The notes beneath the pieces were generated by a model, which worked only from the letters and a program-made list of their open reading frames with translations, searched no databases and was not told the DNA's origin. From positions 21,919,466 through 21,983,465 of the forward strand of contig OX345636.1 of NCBI GenBank assembly GCA_947044365.1: a stretch of 64,000 nucleotides of DNA. The letters are read 5' to 3'. This stretch comes from Petrosia ficiformis (lineage: Eukaryota; Porifera; Demospongiae; Haplosclerida; Petrosiidae). Below, in pieces: positions 1 through 10,100 of this stretch (position 1 is the stretch's first letter; the number at the start of each line of letters is the position of its first letter). The translations under genes were made by a program, and so were the position numbers.

Positions 1-369
1 TCAGGGATGTGGTTGGCGTTGTCGGTCTCTGAGTCGGATCGGTCCGTCGAGAGGCGACCACTGACCGACGGCCCCCGTTTGTCTCTCGAGATTCCTGCCT
101 GCTCTTAATTGCGGTGGACGGGGAGTTCGGGATGTTTACTTTGAACAAATTAGAGTGTTCCAAGCAGGCCGGTTGCTTTGAATACATTAGCATGGAATAA
201 TGGAATAGGGCTGCGTCTGATGTTGTTGGCGGCGGGAAGGCCTCCCCAGGCGTCTCGTCGTTTGCGTTCACCGTCCTATTTTGTTGGTTTTCGGGACCGC
301 AGTCATGGTCGAGAGGGACAGTTGGGGGCATTCGTATTCAGTTGTCAGAGGTGAAATTCTTGGATTTAT
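1..369 (+). rRNA. 18S (SSU) rRNA, internal fragment
   Basis: Conserved eukaryotic SSU blocks are seen directly: the run around 136-165 (TTTACTTTGAACAAATTAGA, then GTGTTCCAAGCAGGC), GGAATAATGGAATAGG near 196-211, TATTTTGTTGGTTTTCGG near 278-295, and GGGGGCATTCGTATTCAG followed by AGAGGTGAAATTCTTGGATT near 325-366. Similarity stops at about 369; the next conserved block (GAAGACTAAC type) is absent and unrelated DNA follows. The left end is cut by the window edge. Either an rDNA pseudogene fragment, an rDNA copy broken by insertion or rearrangement, or an assembly junction. Confidence 0.93.
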
Positions 370-379
370 GGATCATCAA

Positions 380-850
380 GCATGAACATATTTGACAGTA
401 CGATAATTGAATTACGTACATCAGGCACACTAAACAAAACCAAGATTGGAACTTCGACTGAACTACCAACCAAGTGTTCAAGCAGAATCGACCATTTCTT
501 GGCCTCATCGTCTAGTTTTCCAGGGATATTTAGTAATTGACTAAAATGATCAGCGAATCTGTCTAGGATTTCTTCCTTTTCCTGCAGGACTGTGGCACCA
601 TCAGCGGATATCAGCTGTGTGCTTCCTCTCAGCTGCGGCCCGTAGATCTCTCACCAGCCAGAATAGAATTCCTTCATGTTGTTCATATCTGCCGCTAGCT
701 GGAGTGCCATAGCTTTCATCTCCCACCAATCAGACTTCATTTGGCTGGTATACCTCTGGAGTTCATTTCTGGCTTTTAATTCTCTTGCCTTACTTGATCT
801 GGTGTCAAGAAATGCTGCTCGTGAACAGCAACTGCATTTCTTGTCTCAAT
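380..850 (-). pseudogene. LINE fragment, region between endonuclease and RT (minus strand)
   Basis: Read on the minus strand, the stretch encodes pieces typical of the linker between the AP-like endonuclease and reverse transcriptase of animal CFDP2-like LINEs: an SDWWEMKAMALQLAADMNNMK block, then GPQLRGSTQLISADGATVLQ followed by EKEEILDRFADHFSQLLN. The reading frame changes between blocks, so it is a dead fragment. It lies directly beside the 18S break and is opposite in orientation to the endonuclease fragment at 950-1240, which suggests an inverted or rearranged single LINE. Confidence 0.75.
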
Positions 851-949
851 CAGTACCATTAGTCTGCCATCATTTCATCAAAACCAATCCAGATGTTTTC
901 TTTTCTGTTTTGGTATTACCTTTTCAGCTCTGTCATACACAGTCGCTTT

Positions 950-1240
950 CAATTCAGACCAACAATCATTGTTTAGTTGGAGATTTCAATGCACGGGTGG
1001 GAGACGATGCTGCAAAATGGCCAAGGGTAATCAGAGGCCATGGTATGGGAAAGTGTAACTCAAACGATGAATTGTTACTTGCATTCTGCTCAGAAAACGA
1101 ACTGGTCATCACTAATACCATCTGAATTCAGACACAAGGAGTCGCATAAGGCTACATGGATGCACCCAAGATCAAAACATTGGCACTATATACAGACACT
1201 CATACCTATTCATATCCAGTGTTGTTGTGACTGCCAATAC
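950..1240 (+). pseudogene. LINE endonuclease-domain fragment (plus strand)
   Basis: The plus strand encodes VGDFNARVGDDAAKW, then HGMGKCNSNDELLLAFCSEN, then NELVITNTI and, after a frame change, RHKESHKATWMHPRSKHWH. These are the C-terminal motifs of the apurinic-like endonuclease of RTE/CFDP2-like LINEs (GDFNA; ITNT; TWxHPRSKxWHxID). The domain is cut before the final catalytic segment and there is no downstream RT. It runs straight into a repeat with an ATT tail at 1184. Confidence 0.8.
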
Positions 1241-1325
1241 CGTCTAAATGACCAAAGATTGTCGTTAGGGTAGAGAACCAGCAAGTGGCAAAACTGGCAA
1301 AATCTGATTCATATTATTATTATTA
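1184..1325 (+). repeat. short dispersed repeat with (ATT)n tail, copy 1
   Basis: About 140 bp ending in a run of TTA/ATT units. A second copy lies at 2085-2236. Both share a CAtACCT...ATATC(C/T)AGTGTT start, a TGGCAAAACTGGCAAAATCT block and then (ATT)n. A unit ending in a microsatellite looks like the 3' end of a non-LTR retrotransposon; it directly follows the endonuclease fragment, so an internally deleted LINE is possible. Confidence 0.6.
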
Positions 1326-1569
1326 TCCCCTGAATTATAATAATGGAAGTTAAGTAAGTGTTGTACAAACTTTGGGCACAGATATTCATACAAACAAGTA
1401 CAATTACAGTTTTATTTCATCATGACTTTTATCAGTATAGTCATTGCACATCACTCGTTTCTTTATTGATTTCTCACAATTATTTGCAATTTGCAAAAGT
1501 ATAAACATTACAGACAAATTATAATTCTGAAAAAAGGATGTAAACAAGAATCAAAAAAGCATGCGAACA

Positions 1570-1780
1570 AGGTCTGGAAGTTATAATAATATAATATAAT
1601 AATATATTTTATATTTATAGTAATATACATAATATAATATATATAATTATAACATGATAATATAATATTATCATGTTATATTATTGTATTGTAATATATA
1701 TAAATACTTATTATATATGTATTATATATAATACAATACAATAATATAATATATAATATAATATATATAATAATATATAT
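1570..1780. repeat. AT-rich low-complexity tract
   Basis: Almost pure A/T, made of TAATATA and ATATAT permutations with local self-complementarity. It has no coding potential and forms the left flank of the MITE that follows. Confidence 0.85.
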
Positions 1781-1936
1781 ATAGTATGCTAACAGGTCCT
1801 GTATACAAAATATAGGACCTGAGATTTTGTCCGAGGATGTGATATAGCCCAAGCCTGCAAGGGCTGGCTACATTACATCCGAGGACACAAAACGAGGGTC
1901 CTACATTTTTTATATAGGACCTGTTTGCATACTATA
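1781..1936. mobile_element. hairpin MITE with about 75-bp inverted arms
   Basis: The left arm (ATAGTATGCTAACAGGTCCT at 1781, then CCGAGGATGTGATATAGCC) is mirrored by the right arm (GGCTACATTACATCCGAGGA, ending AGGACCTGTTTGCATACTAT near 1917-1936). The arms meet at a short GCAAGG-type centre, so the whole unit is one imperfect palindrome of about 155 bp flanked by AT repeats. No coding capacity. Superfamily unknown because the flanking repeats hide any target duplication. Confidence 0.75.
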
Positions 1937-2084
1937 TATACAATATATTGTATGATGGTGAGACCTCCTGCATAGTGTACACATGGAAGTTGTATATCAG
2001 AGAGTACGGTAGTACTGGGATGGCACGGAAAACAAATGGCCGCCCATACGTTTCAATTGCAAGTAATGACCTGAAATCTCTGGT

Positions 2085-2236
2085 AATATATACAGATAGG
2101 TTTTAATACACACATACCTGATCATATCTAGTGTTTTTATGACTACCTACATCTTCTAGATGGCCAAAGACTGTCGTTATGGTAGAGAACCGGCGAGTGG
2201 CAAAACTGGCAAAATCTTCATATTATTATTATTATT
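2085..2236 (+). repeat. short dispersed repeat with (ATT)n tail, copy 2
   Basis: Second copy of the unit at 1184-1325, judged by eye about 80-85% similar, same orientation, also ending in an ATT run. It is not preceded by LINE coding sequence, which supports an independently inserted 3' end or SINE-like unit. Confidence 0.6.
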
Positions 2237-2392
2237 TTATTTTTTTCAGACAAATCATTTTTTTGTTTGTTGAAATATCACAATGATTTTAGCACCATTG
2301 CAGTCGCGTAAAATTCTAGTCTACAAGTATCGAGATGATATCTACAGATACTATGAAAGGAGACACAACGACTACAAAGATTTGATCCCGAA

Positions 2393-2617
2393 TTGGACCA
2401 TAAAGGTGTACATTTTCAACCACTATATAATGTTGTGAACAATTTGTCAAAGAGGCTATTAAGCAAAGGTAATGGAGCTGAGAAGAAACAGGCAAGAGTA
2501 GTCGAGGAAGAAAATTTTTTATTGTGGCATGTCATTATTAATTTTTTTGTATTCAAAGTGTATGAGTTTAGTCAACTAATATCAAACTTTTGCAAATTAA
2601 TTATTAGTGATTATTAG
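2393..2617 (+). pseudogene. possible KIAA1958/Crypton-like tyrosine recombinase N-terminal fragment
   Basis: A 74-residue ORF whose first half has a linker resembling the segment before the core of KIAA1958/QRICH1-like tyrosine recombinases: LSKRLLSKGNGAEKKQA followed by an acidic (E)EENFLLW. The second half is hydrophobic and unrelated. No catalytic R..HxxR..Y residues follow. Assigned on one short motif only; it could be coincidence or the end of another element. Confidence 0.3.
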
Positions 2618-2629
2618 TCATCTTAGGGT

Positions 2630-2684
2630 TATATTTTTAAATATCAACCTCCCAAGGTGGGAGAGGTTGATATATAAAAATATA
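2630..2684. repeat. short hairpin repeat
   Basis: A near-perfect inverted repeat: TATATTTTTAAATATCAACC, a CTCCCAAGGTGGGAG centre, then GGTTGATATATAAAAATATA. It could be the core of a very short MITE. A bacterial terminator reading is not appropriate in this genome. Confidence 0.55.
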
Positions 2685-2744
2685 AACCTGTTAGTAGGTA
2701 TGTGGTGAATAATATAAACTTACCTGCCCAATTGTAAATGTATG

Positions 2745-3015
2745 GTAAATGAATATCATTATAAGATATATAATAATTATTATTATAATATATATATTAT
2801 ATTTATATATATTGTGTATTATATTATATATATTATGTATATTATATACACTATATATATTATTATTTATTTATTTTTGTATTATAAATATGAATCAAAA
2901 AGAATTTATATTACTCTGAGTTTTAATTTTTCATTGTTTTAAATATATATAATAATTATAAAAAACAATAGATATATACATGTATATATATATATATATA
3001 TATACACATATATAT
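2745..3015. repeat. AT/TATA microsatellite region
   Basis: Long alternating A/T tracts, including a pure (TA)n run around 2980-3003 with embedded CATGTATATAC units. ORFs here are low-complexity Tyr/Ile strings and are not credited as genes. Confidence 0.85.
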
Positions 3016-3039
3016 TGTATACAAAAAAACTACTGAAAT

Positions 3040-3643
3040 CTGCATCATAAGAAGGTTCGAGACTTTGGTTCCAATGTATGTACATGAATACGATTGCCCA
3101 AATCATTAATAAAATCGATTGCCACTGGATCTATAATACCAGAAGTCTCTACAACAATTGGAATAAATGATGAGATCTAGCACTGATATTCCTCTTTTCA
3201 TCTGCCACTGCAACTGCTTCAGAAACAGCTAAAGCTTCATAGGAAGATGCAAACGTGTCAGGACATGTAGCATCCCAAACAAGAGAATGGCCTTCTTTCC
3301 AAGGAGCAATGGTAATACCATCAGGTCGTTTACCATCTGAACGGCTGAGACCTGAAGGTTTTAGCCTAGAGGGTATCTGAGCCGAGGACAATGCTCTCTG
3401 GACAATACCATTGATGGCTGCATGACAGAAGTGACGCCCCTCATTCTTGACACAACTAAGTCCATGTCTAGCAAATTCATCTACCTCTGCACCACAATGA
3501 CAGCATCGATGTGGTTGACATAATGGAACACCGATACGAAGACCAACAGCAATTCTGACAGATTCGTTGTCCATGCGTAGACCCAAAGAAGATACTGGTA
3601 AAGCATTAAGCCATGCACCTGACTCTTTGGTAGCTGCAGCCAA
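3040..3643 (-). pseudogene. LINE C-terminus: CCHC zinc knuckle and restriction-like endonuclease
   Basis: Minus-strand ORF with a zinc knuckle (CCHCGAEVDEFARHGLSC) followed by a nuclease-like block: RPDGITIAPW, then LVWDATCPDTFASSY. This arrangement is what R2/NeSL/HERO-type LINEs carry after the RT: a CCHC finger, then a PD-(D/E)xK endonuclease. A frameshift near 3170 ends the ORF early; the other frame continues with VVETSGIIDPVAIDFI and NDLGNRIHVHTLEPK down to about 3050. The element ends in the AT tract at 3015. Clade assignment is inferred from motif order only. Confidence 0.7.
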
Positions 3644-3745
3644 TAATCTAATGCGGGTCTTGGTATCTGTGGCTGCCTCTAATAAATGATGATAAACCTC
3701 TTGCGTATGTGGATAATCCCAAGATTTTTGCTTGATGTCAGCTGG

Positions 3746-3798
3746 AGGGGGGGGGGGGTGAGGTTAGAAACTATGAGGTGAGGTTAGAAACTATGAGG
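3746..3798. repeat. poly-G run and 20-bp tandem duplication inside the LINE
   Basis: Thirteen consecutive G residues are followed by two exact copies of TGAGGTTAGAAACTATGAGG. It interrupts the LINE reading frame between the RT and zinc-knuckle parts. It may be genuine slippage and duplication, or a sequencing/assembly artefact at the homopolymer. Confidence 0.8.
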
Positions 3799-4878
3799 CT
3801 CGAAGAACCAAAGCAAGAAAAGCAGAAGGAGCAAGCTGGACAACACTACGAACACCAATACCACCCATACCACCCATACTAACTGGGAGTGTAGCCTGTA
3901 GCCAAGCTGAGTTGTCATACATTGAGGACAGTACTAAGAGACATAAGAAGCTGGTCAAACTCTTCCAGACAAGAAGACGAAAAACATGGAGATGTCCGGA
4001 GCAAGTACAAAATCCTTGGTATAGCAAAAGAATGACGAAGCAGAAGTAAAGCATCATGGTTCTGAAGATGGCATAGCCTTGAACTCATGATCCTCAGACT
4101 CTTTATTTTGTTAGTAATAGCAGCATCAATAGAACGAGAACTACCAATAGGGGACCCCAAGAAGATTGCTTCATCACAGTTGACCTGACAAAGGTCAGGG
4201 GCAGCCAGCAACAATTACTACTAGCAGACTCCACACAAATGAGTTCAGTCTTTGAACGATTAAGTCGCAACCCTAACAATGCTGCTTCCTTCTCTATCAA
4301 AAGAAAATCATCCAATACAATAGGATTGACGCCTCCAACAATACCATCATCCAGATAGAACAAACAAAACTCACACTTCAGACACAAAATCAAAGGGTGA
4401 ATGGCCAAACAGCAGAGGAGTGAACCTAAAGGATCACCTTGCTGAACACCCTCAGCAGATTCAATAATGGTGTCACTCAAAATCAGACTAGAAGAAGCAG
4501 AATAACAGGCATAAATAAAGGGATATATCTCTGGTACATATTCAATAGCAGACTGTAAAACTTTATCTCTCCTAATACTATTGAATGCAATCTTAAAATC
4601 AAGCTTAAGGAGAACATGGCCTGGAGGTAAGTTGTCAAAAGGTGTCCCATATCCCAATTGAAGGGGGCCAGAATCGAACCTATACGGTCTTTGACAAACA
4701 TACTAGCCATTTTAGCTACAAGGCGTCTGAGGGTACAACCAACAGCAATAGGACATATACCCCCATCCCTTTTATTTAAGGCTGTCAGAGAGGCTCCACA
4801 AAAAATTGGGCGAACATGTAAAAGAATATTTCCAGATAAAACAATGTTTGAAAATTTAGTGAGAGCATTAACTAACAA
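3791..4878 (-). pseudogene. LINE reverse transcriptase domain, frameshifted
   Basis: Minus strand. The upstream frame holds LNKRDGGICPIAVGCTLRRL (RT motif before the palm). The next frame, 4657-4103, holds LLKLDFKIAFNSIRRD (first catalytic Asp), GVQQGDPLGSLL and the active-site box FCLFYLDDGIVGG (YLDD). A further frame gives LGSPIGSSRSID and thumb sequence, then MGGMGGIGVRSVVQLAPSAF. At least three frameshifts separate conserved blocks, so it is dead. The order RT, zinc knuckle, restriction-like nuclease places it with the R2-like type of LINE rather than the endonuclease-first type at 950. Confidence 0.85.
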
Positions 4879-4939
4879 GATCTTTCAGATGTTGAGGTCG
4901 GAGACCATCCACACTACCAGCAGAATCCTTAGGAAATGA

Positions 4940-5239
4940 CTAAATGGCATTTAGCACATTTTCCTCACAAACCATCAATGTGTTAACAAGGGTGTAATCA
5001 AAAGAAGCAGAGACAGAATCGGGATGTGGAGGAGGATGCTTAGATCTAAGGGTAGCAACAGTAGCTTCATTTAAAACAGCCAAAGTATCATCTGAGCAGC
5101 ACAAATAAATGGCACCTCTAAAATCACCCTCCTCTACCTTTGGAGTCACTTTAGCAGCATGAATAACCTCATTCCTTTCCCGAACATTGGGCTTAGAATG
5201 ACTTGAGATTTGAGATGGAGGGTCACTTTCTTCTAACAA
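4940..5239 (-). pseudogene. LINE pre-RT region
   Basis: Minus-strand ORF immediately upstream of the RT. It contains KVEEGDFRGAIYLCCSDDTL then TVATLRSKHPPPHPDS, a segment I recognise as lying just before the RT in invertebrate LINEs of this type. A stop at 4940 separates it from the RT frame. Nothing recognisable precedes it, so the 5' end of the element is missing; about 100 bp of AT-rich DNA separates it from the Tigger copy. Confidence 0.65.
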
Positions 5240-5352
5240 TTGCCGATTAACCTATATTATTATATTGTTTTTATATATAATTTATGTAATAGTTATATGA
5301 TAGGCTTGAGTGGTTTATTTGATTTATATGCTCAAGGTAAAAATTATATAGT

Positions 5353-6971
5353 ATGCCAAGAAATTATAAAAGAAAGAGAGCTGTGAGATGGACAGAAGAT
5401 GATATGAAGCTGTTGAGGAAGTCAAAATGACATGCTACGCAGCATCAAAGCAATACAACATACCTCGAGAAACATTTTGAAGGTACAATTCTGACACAAA
5501 GATAAAGAATGGTAGACCTACGGTATTAACAAAGAGTGAAGAAGAACAAATAATAAGCTATAATGTTAATGGTTGAGTGAGGGTATGGAATTGGGAGGAG
5601 TGAGGTAACGACACTTGTACAAAGTTACTGTAAATCACAGAAAAGAAAAAATTCATTTTGTGATAGAGTACCAGGGTATGACTGGTGGTGTGGTTTTAGA
5701 AAACGACACCCAAATCTCACAAATTTTTAATCAGGATTTTCGTTGGCTGGAAAGCCAGGGAAAATACTAGCTCCTCGAGGTATGAAATCGCCTCAAAGCC
5801 TCATATGTGGATCAGGAAGGGAAAACATTACCGTACAATGTTGTGTTTCTGCTTCTGGACAGTTCATTCCTCCATACATCATATATACTGGAGCTAGATT
5901 GATGTCTGATCACACAGGTGGGCCAGTTGGTGCAAGATACGCTGTAAATGGGTGGATGACAGCTCCAGCATTTCAAGACTGGTTTAAATCCCAGTTCATA
6001 CCTTCCCTTCCCTTCCGAATGAAAGACCTATATTATTAATTTTAGATCGCCTCACTTCCCATATAAACTTCGAGATATGTCAAGCAATGATATCCATCTC
6101 CTTAAACTACCATCTTATTGTACGCATCTCCTCCAACCACTGGATCTTGCTGTTTTGAAGCCCATAAAGTCTGTGTGGTACAAAGTGGTGGAAAACTTTA
6201 CAAGGAGAGAGCGAAGAGTGCTCACAAAAAAAGATTTCCCTTCTCTATTTGCAGCCACCGTGAGAAATGGATATATAAAAGAATATGGGATTGCAGGTTT
6301 TAGAAAGGCAGGCATAATTCCTTTTAATCCCAACATTATATCAAACAAACAATTGGGACCTTCACTCCTACTGTCAGTCCTACCATTGCACCTCCCTCTT
6401 CTACTTTTATCTCTACTCCAACTTCTTCTGCTATTCCTACTTCTACATCTACTCCCCTTCCTACTTCTACTCCACATCCTACTTCTACTTCTACTCCAAT
6501 TCCTACTTCTCCTACATCTACTACTCTTACCTCCAGTGTATCATCTCAATTTCTTCAACAAGTTCGCCAAGACATTTCCTAGCCCAAATTTTGAAACCAA
6601 CAACACCTTGTAGATCTCTGCAGAAAAGAAATCAATTAACTGGAGTAGGAGAGAGCTTAACTAGCGAAGAGGCTATGTCGAAAATTAAACTGGTGGAGGA
6701 AGAAAAAGAAATGAAATTGATGGAAAAGGAAGAAAAGAGGAAGAAAAGAGAGGGAGAGGAATTGAAGAAGGCAAAAGAAGCTAACAGAGCAGAGAAAAAA
6801 AGGAAGGCAGCTACACAAAAGGGAAAATGCTCAAAAAAACTAAAGAAAACAGATGATGTAACAACAACCACCACATCTAGAATGGAAACACAAACAACTT
6901 ATCGTTGTACTTACTGCGAGGCTGCCTCTGATGATGAGCTTGATGATGTTGCTTTTTTTTGCTGCATGTGA
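5353..6971 (+). pseudogene. Tigger/pogo transposase, decayed copy A, with C-terminal PHD-like remnant
   Basis: ATG at 5353 opens MPRNYKRKRAVRWTEDDMKL, the N-terminus shared with the other two Tigger copies here, but it is soon frameshifted and stopped. From 5743 the DDE domain is readable: MKSPQSLICGSGRENITVQC, then WMTAPAFQDWFKSQFIPSLP. After another shift comes LKLPSYCTHLLQPLDLAVLK (third acidic residue) and NFTRRERRVLTKKDFPSLF. A low-complexity Leu/Ser/Thr stretch follows, then LTGVGESLTSEEAMSK, a Lys/Glu coiled region and a Cys-containing end (YRCTYCEAASDDELDD). This order matches 61545-63683, so the same PHD-tailed family is present. The second catalytic segment is degraded. Confidence 0.85.
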
Positions 6972-7169
6972 GCAGGGCATTCTTTAAGTGACTTTTATTG
7001 CAGTAATAGACAAACATGTTTATAGTGTACATTGATCTTGTACTTGTATTCAATATATTCTAACCTTTTATAAACTTTGCATTGCACAAAACAGTTAAGC
7101 AAGATGTTTGTCTCTGTACAGCAGCAAAACCCAACTTACCCCAAAATATATATCATGTGACAAATAGTC

Positions 7170-7770
7170 ACCTGCTTACACCTTAACCTGGTCATTAGAC
7201 TTGACAGAGTTGACTTCAGAAAGAGCAGTGAGGTGATTGGTGTATGCTCCATACTTCGAAAGGACACGTTTCATTGCGTTAAGTTTGTGTGTCACCCATC
7301 TTGAATCACTGGCACGCACTGGCTTAATACCTTTGTCATCAAAAGTCAAGCAATTTTTGAGATCACCAATTATTTCTACCAACTGCCTACACTTTTATGG
7401 TGACTTCTCATATATGTAATACAATCTGAGAAGCATCTCATCAATGAGTTCAAATGAGAGGGCATCCTTGATGGCCAACTCCACCCTGTGAGCCAAACAC
7501 CACATCCAAAACGCCCATTCATGCTGGCTGCAGAAATGTTGGCAGATGCTCCATCAGTTCCAATTCCAACCAGATGTTTGAATGCATCAGGGTTTATTCC
7601 TGTAATACCAAGCCCTTGACCAGTTACTCCTTCAGGCCTATCAACAGCAAAAAAATTCATCCTGGTTGTGGACTTTCTCATCACTACCATCATTGCTGTC
7701 TATTGTGTCTTTCCACAAAGCATGAAGTTCAATTGGGTGCATCAACAATTTCATTAAGAACTACGGACTC
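7170..7770 (-). pseudogene. ZNF862-type hAT-like transposase fragment
   Basis: Minus strand, two frames. The first has HLVGIGTDGASANISAASMN followed by mutated sequence where family members read WCLAHRLELA. The second has LKNCLTFDDKGIKPVRASDS and RWVTHKLNAMKRVLSKYGAY. These are hallmarks of the RNase H-fold region of ZNF862/C17orf113-like proteins derived from hAT transposases. The N-terminal zinc finger and the C-terminal dimerisation domain are absent. Dead fragment. Confidence 0.75.
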
Positions 7771-7797
7771 CATCTATGATATCACCAAAAATTTGTA

Positions 7798-9097
7798 ATG
7801 TCCAGTGGAGATATCAAAAAGGTGAAAGACTTTAACAATGCTGTACAGAGGCCATTTTTAAAGATTCAGTTATTACAGGTACATGTATACATAAATTATC
7901 TAGCAAAATATTCACAATTAAAAACCAATACATACAGGTTTGCTTACCTGGCTTACACATATCCCTTAGATTATTTCACCGTCTCTTCACTCTCCTTGAA
8001 GAAGAATGTCAAACTCTTGACCGGGCAATGACAGTTGTCACAGATGTGTCCATGGATGGTACAAGTGAGCTCTATCAGGAATATAGATCGGTGACACAAC
8101 AACTTTCAGCCTTGAAAGAGGAATACCAAAAGGCTGAGGAAGCAGCAACAGCAGCGGAACAGCTACATACATTCCTTTCTTTAACAGTAATTGAACAACA
8201 ATTAACACTCATTAAAGAACTAGAACTCTACAATCGTCATATGATGGCAGAATTGGTATGATAACTTTGTGTTATGTGATAAGCTCTATTAAAATTCAGA
8301 ATTTGATGTTATAAATAGGAAAAAAGAAACAAACAAGAAAAAAAAAACTGAAACACTTTGATAAAGCTTTTGTACGCTGCCTTGATGATGCACTGGCATC
8401 ATTCAATGTTGAGAGACAAGCGTACTATTCTGGGACATTTGTTGGGAATCATGTCCACTGATCATTACAGGTATTATATGCTGTACACCAATTCACCAAC
8501 AATACTTAGATTGTTTCTCTCATAGAATGAAAACATCTCTATACTGTGCTTAGCCCCTGTTACATTAGTACAATCAATATGTCCACAGCATTACTTCGAG
8601 ATGCACAGAAAATATGTACAAAGTACAAAACAGGTTTTCAACTTCTTAGCAAGTGTCACAACTTGTATAATGGACAATTCCTAGATAATGAAGATATACT
8701 GGAATTAAGTATGCATGTGTCCATGTAGGTGTCCATGTAGATGGTAAAAATCTTACACTTCTTAGAGTCTTCAATCAAATTATTTATGGCCTTTTATCGA
8801 AAGGAATTCAATTCAAATGTAACACCTAAAATGCATATGGTACCTTTCATTACAAAGTGGAAATTTGGGCTGGGATTTATGGGAGAGCAGGGAGCAGAGA
8901 GCATCCATACTTCCTTCAACTCAATCAAGAGAGCATACTTGGGAATACCCAACAAAATAGAAAGACTCCTTTGTGTTGTGCAGGAACATCATCTTCGGGT
9001 TGAACCTGAGAATGTTTCTTCTGCACCCACTCTGAAAAAAGATGCTGTGACTCATAGTAACACACCCAACAAACTAATAAAGTTCATTGTTCAATAG
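7798..9097 (+). pseudogene. degenerate gene of a GEQGAESIH-type conserved family (function unknown)
   Basis: Blocks in successive frames: LSALKEEYQKAEEAATAAEQ and TVIEQQLTLIKELELYNRHM (8028-8261), an ALLRDAQKICTKYKTGFQLL block (8546-8728), and the most diagnostic block, VTPKMHMVPFITKWKFGLGF then MGEQGAESIHTSFNSIKRAY (8741-9097). I recall this MH..GEQG.ESIH motif from transposon-like proteins expanded in sponges, cnidarians and nematodes, and I cannot name its function. Frameshifts and stops separate all blocks. A (CA)n run at about 9127-9142 lies just downstream. Confidence 0.5.
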
Positions 9098-9427
9098 GAC
9101 TACACTCACTACAGCCATCATTACAACACACACACACACAACAGCATCTATAATAGTAATAGCCTTGCAATAATTTTAATTATTAATTAAAAACGCCCAC
9201 CTAAGATTAATTAGGAGAGCACATGTGTATAAGCACATGGTAGGTAAAGTTTTCAAGGGAGTAGGATCTTTTGTAATCCAGTAGGAACGGGCCATTGTTT
9301 GACTTCAGGGTTTTGTAAGTAAGTTATTATTACATGTATTTACTGGTGCATTGGTGAACAAGACTCTAAGCATTTCCAGATACGGATAGAGAGGGGAGGG
9401 TTGGGATCCCACCAAAGATGTCTTTAA

Positions 9428-10096
9428 CTCTTTAGCGGCGGATGACGTCTACAGACGTCATAAACATTAAACCGTTAAAAGCGAATGACGTCTACAGACG
9501 TCATGAGTACTAATGGTCGTATTTTTGAATTGCTTCGGTATTTTTCAACCAAATTTTTACAAAAGACAGTGCACTACATGTTCTTTAAACAGTGCAAAAC
9601 TTGAAGCTATACGAGTAACAAATCCAAAGTTATAAGCGATCGAATTGCCAAAGACGCTAAGTGCGGGTGTTGACACTGACCACTGCACTTTCAAACACTC
9701 GTCTTGCTACTTTCTTCCATCTAACGAAGCATTATTTGGTATCTACGACTTTGTTAGAAGCTCCTCTGTCTAAGTACGTAAGTCATAAGTCTGTGTTGTT
9801 TAAAATGTGGAAGTTATACAGGTTAGTAAGGGTGTGGGCGTTGCCCTTCGTCTACTAAATATTCAAGCACTCGCCTTGCTACCTTCCTGCTAATAGCGAA
9901 GCATAAATTTTACATGTATAGCTTTCTCAACAACTCTTCTTTCCAGCAAAGTAAGTTAGAAACTCTAGTTTCATAAAACAGGAGAGTTATAGTGGTGAAA
10001 ATCTTTAATTACTACACGCTCCACCCACACATTTTCCTAGATAATTAATTTCGGAGTATGTGAAAAACGCCCAGTTTAATTATCGCCTGTAAAGGG
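9428..10096. mobile_element. piggyBac-type MITE with subterminal palindromes (element P1)
   Basis: 669 bp flanked by TTAA at 9424-9427 and 10097-10100. The ends read CTCTTTAGCGGCG and, reversed, CCCTTTACAGGCG. The left end carries two identical 20-bp palindromes, ATGACGTCTACAGACGTCAT, at 9442-9461 and 9485-9504 (centres 43 bp apart). The right end has none. The interior is non-coding and is homologous, in inverted orientation, to the interior of 30279-30937. The last 20 bp (10077-10096) are identical to the last 20 bp of the element at 22576-22882. Non-autonomous, presumably mobilised by a piggyBac-family transposase. Confidence 0.85.
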
Positions 10097-10100
10097 TTAA

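Noticed and set aside
1..369. Functional rDNA array
   Set aside because: The 18S is cut inside a conserved block and no ITS, 5.8S or 28S follows.
2630..2684. Hairpin resembling a rho-independent terminator
   Set aside because: The genome is eukaryotic and no bacterial gene precedes it; a short inverted repeat is the simpler reading.
2742..2942. 66-residue Tyr/Ile-rich ORF
   Set aside because: Pure translation of an AT microsatellite.
6115..6477. 120-residue Arg/Ser-rich minus-strand ORF
   Set aside because: Antisense shadow of the Tigger A transposase and its linker.
9440..9506. Two identical 20-bp palindromes with a spacer, resembling a minimal CRISPR array
   Set aside because: Only two copies, at a fixed place inside a TTAA-flanked MITE in a eukaryotic genome; explained by the piggyBac end structure.
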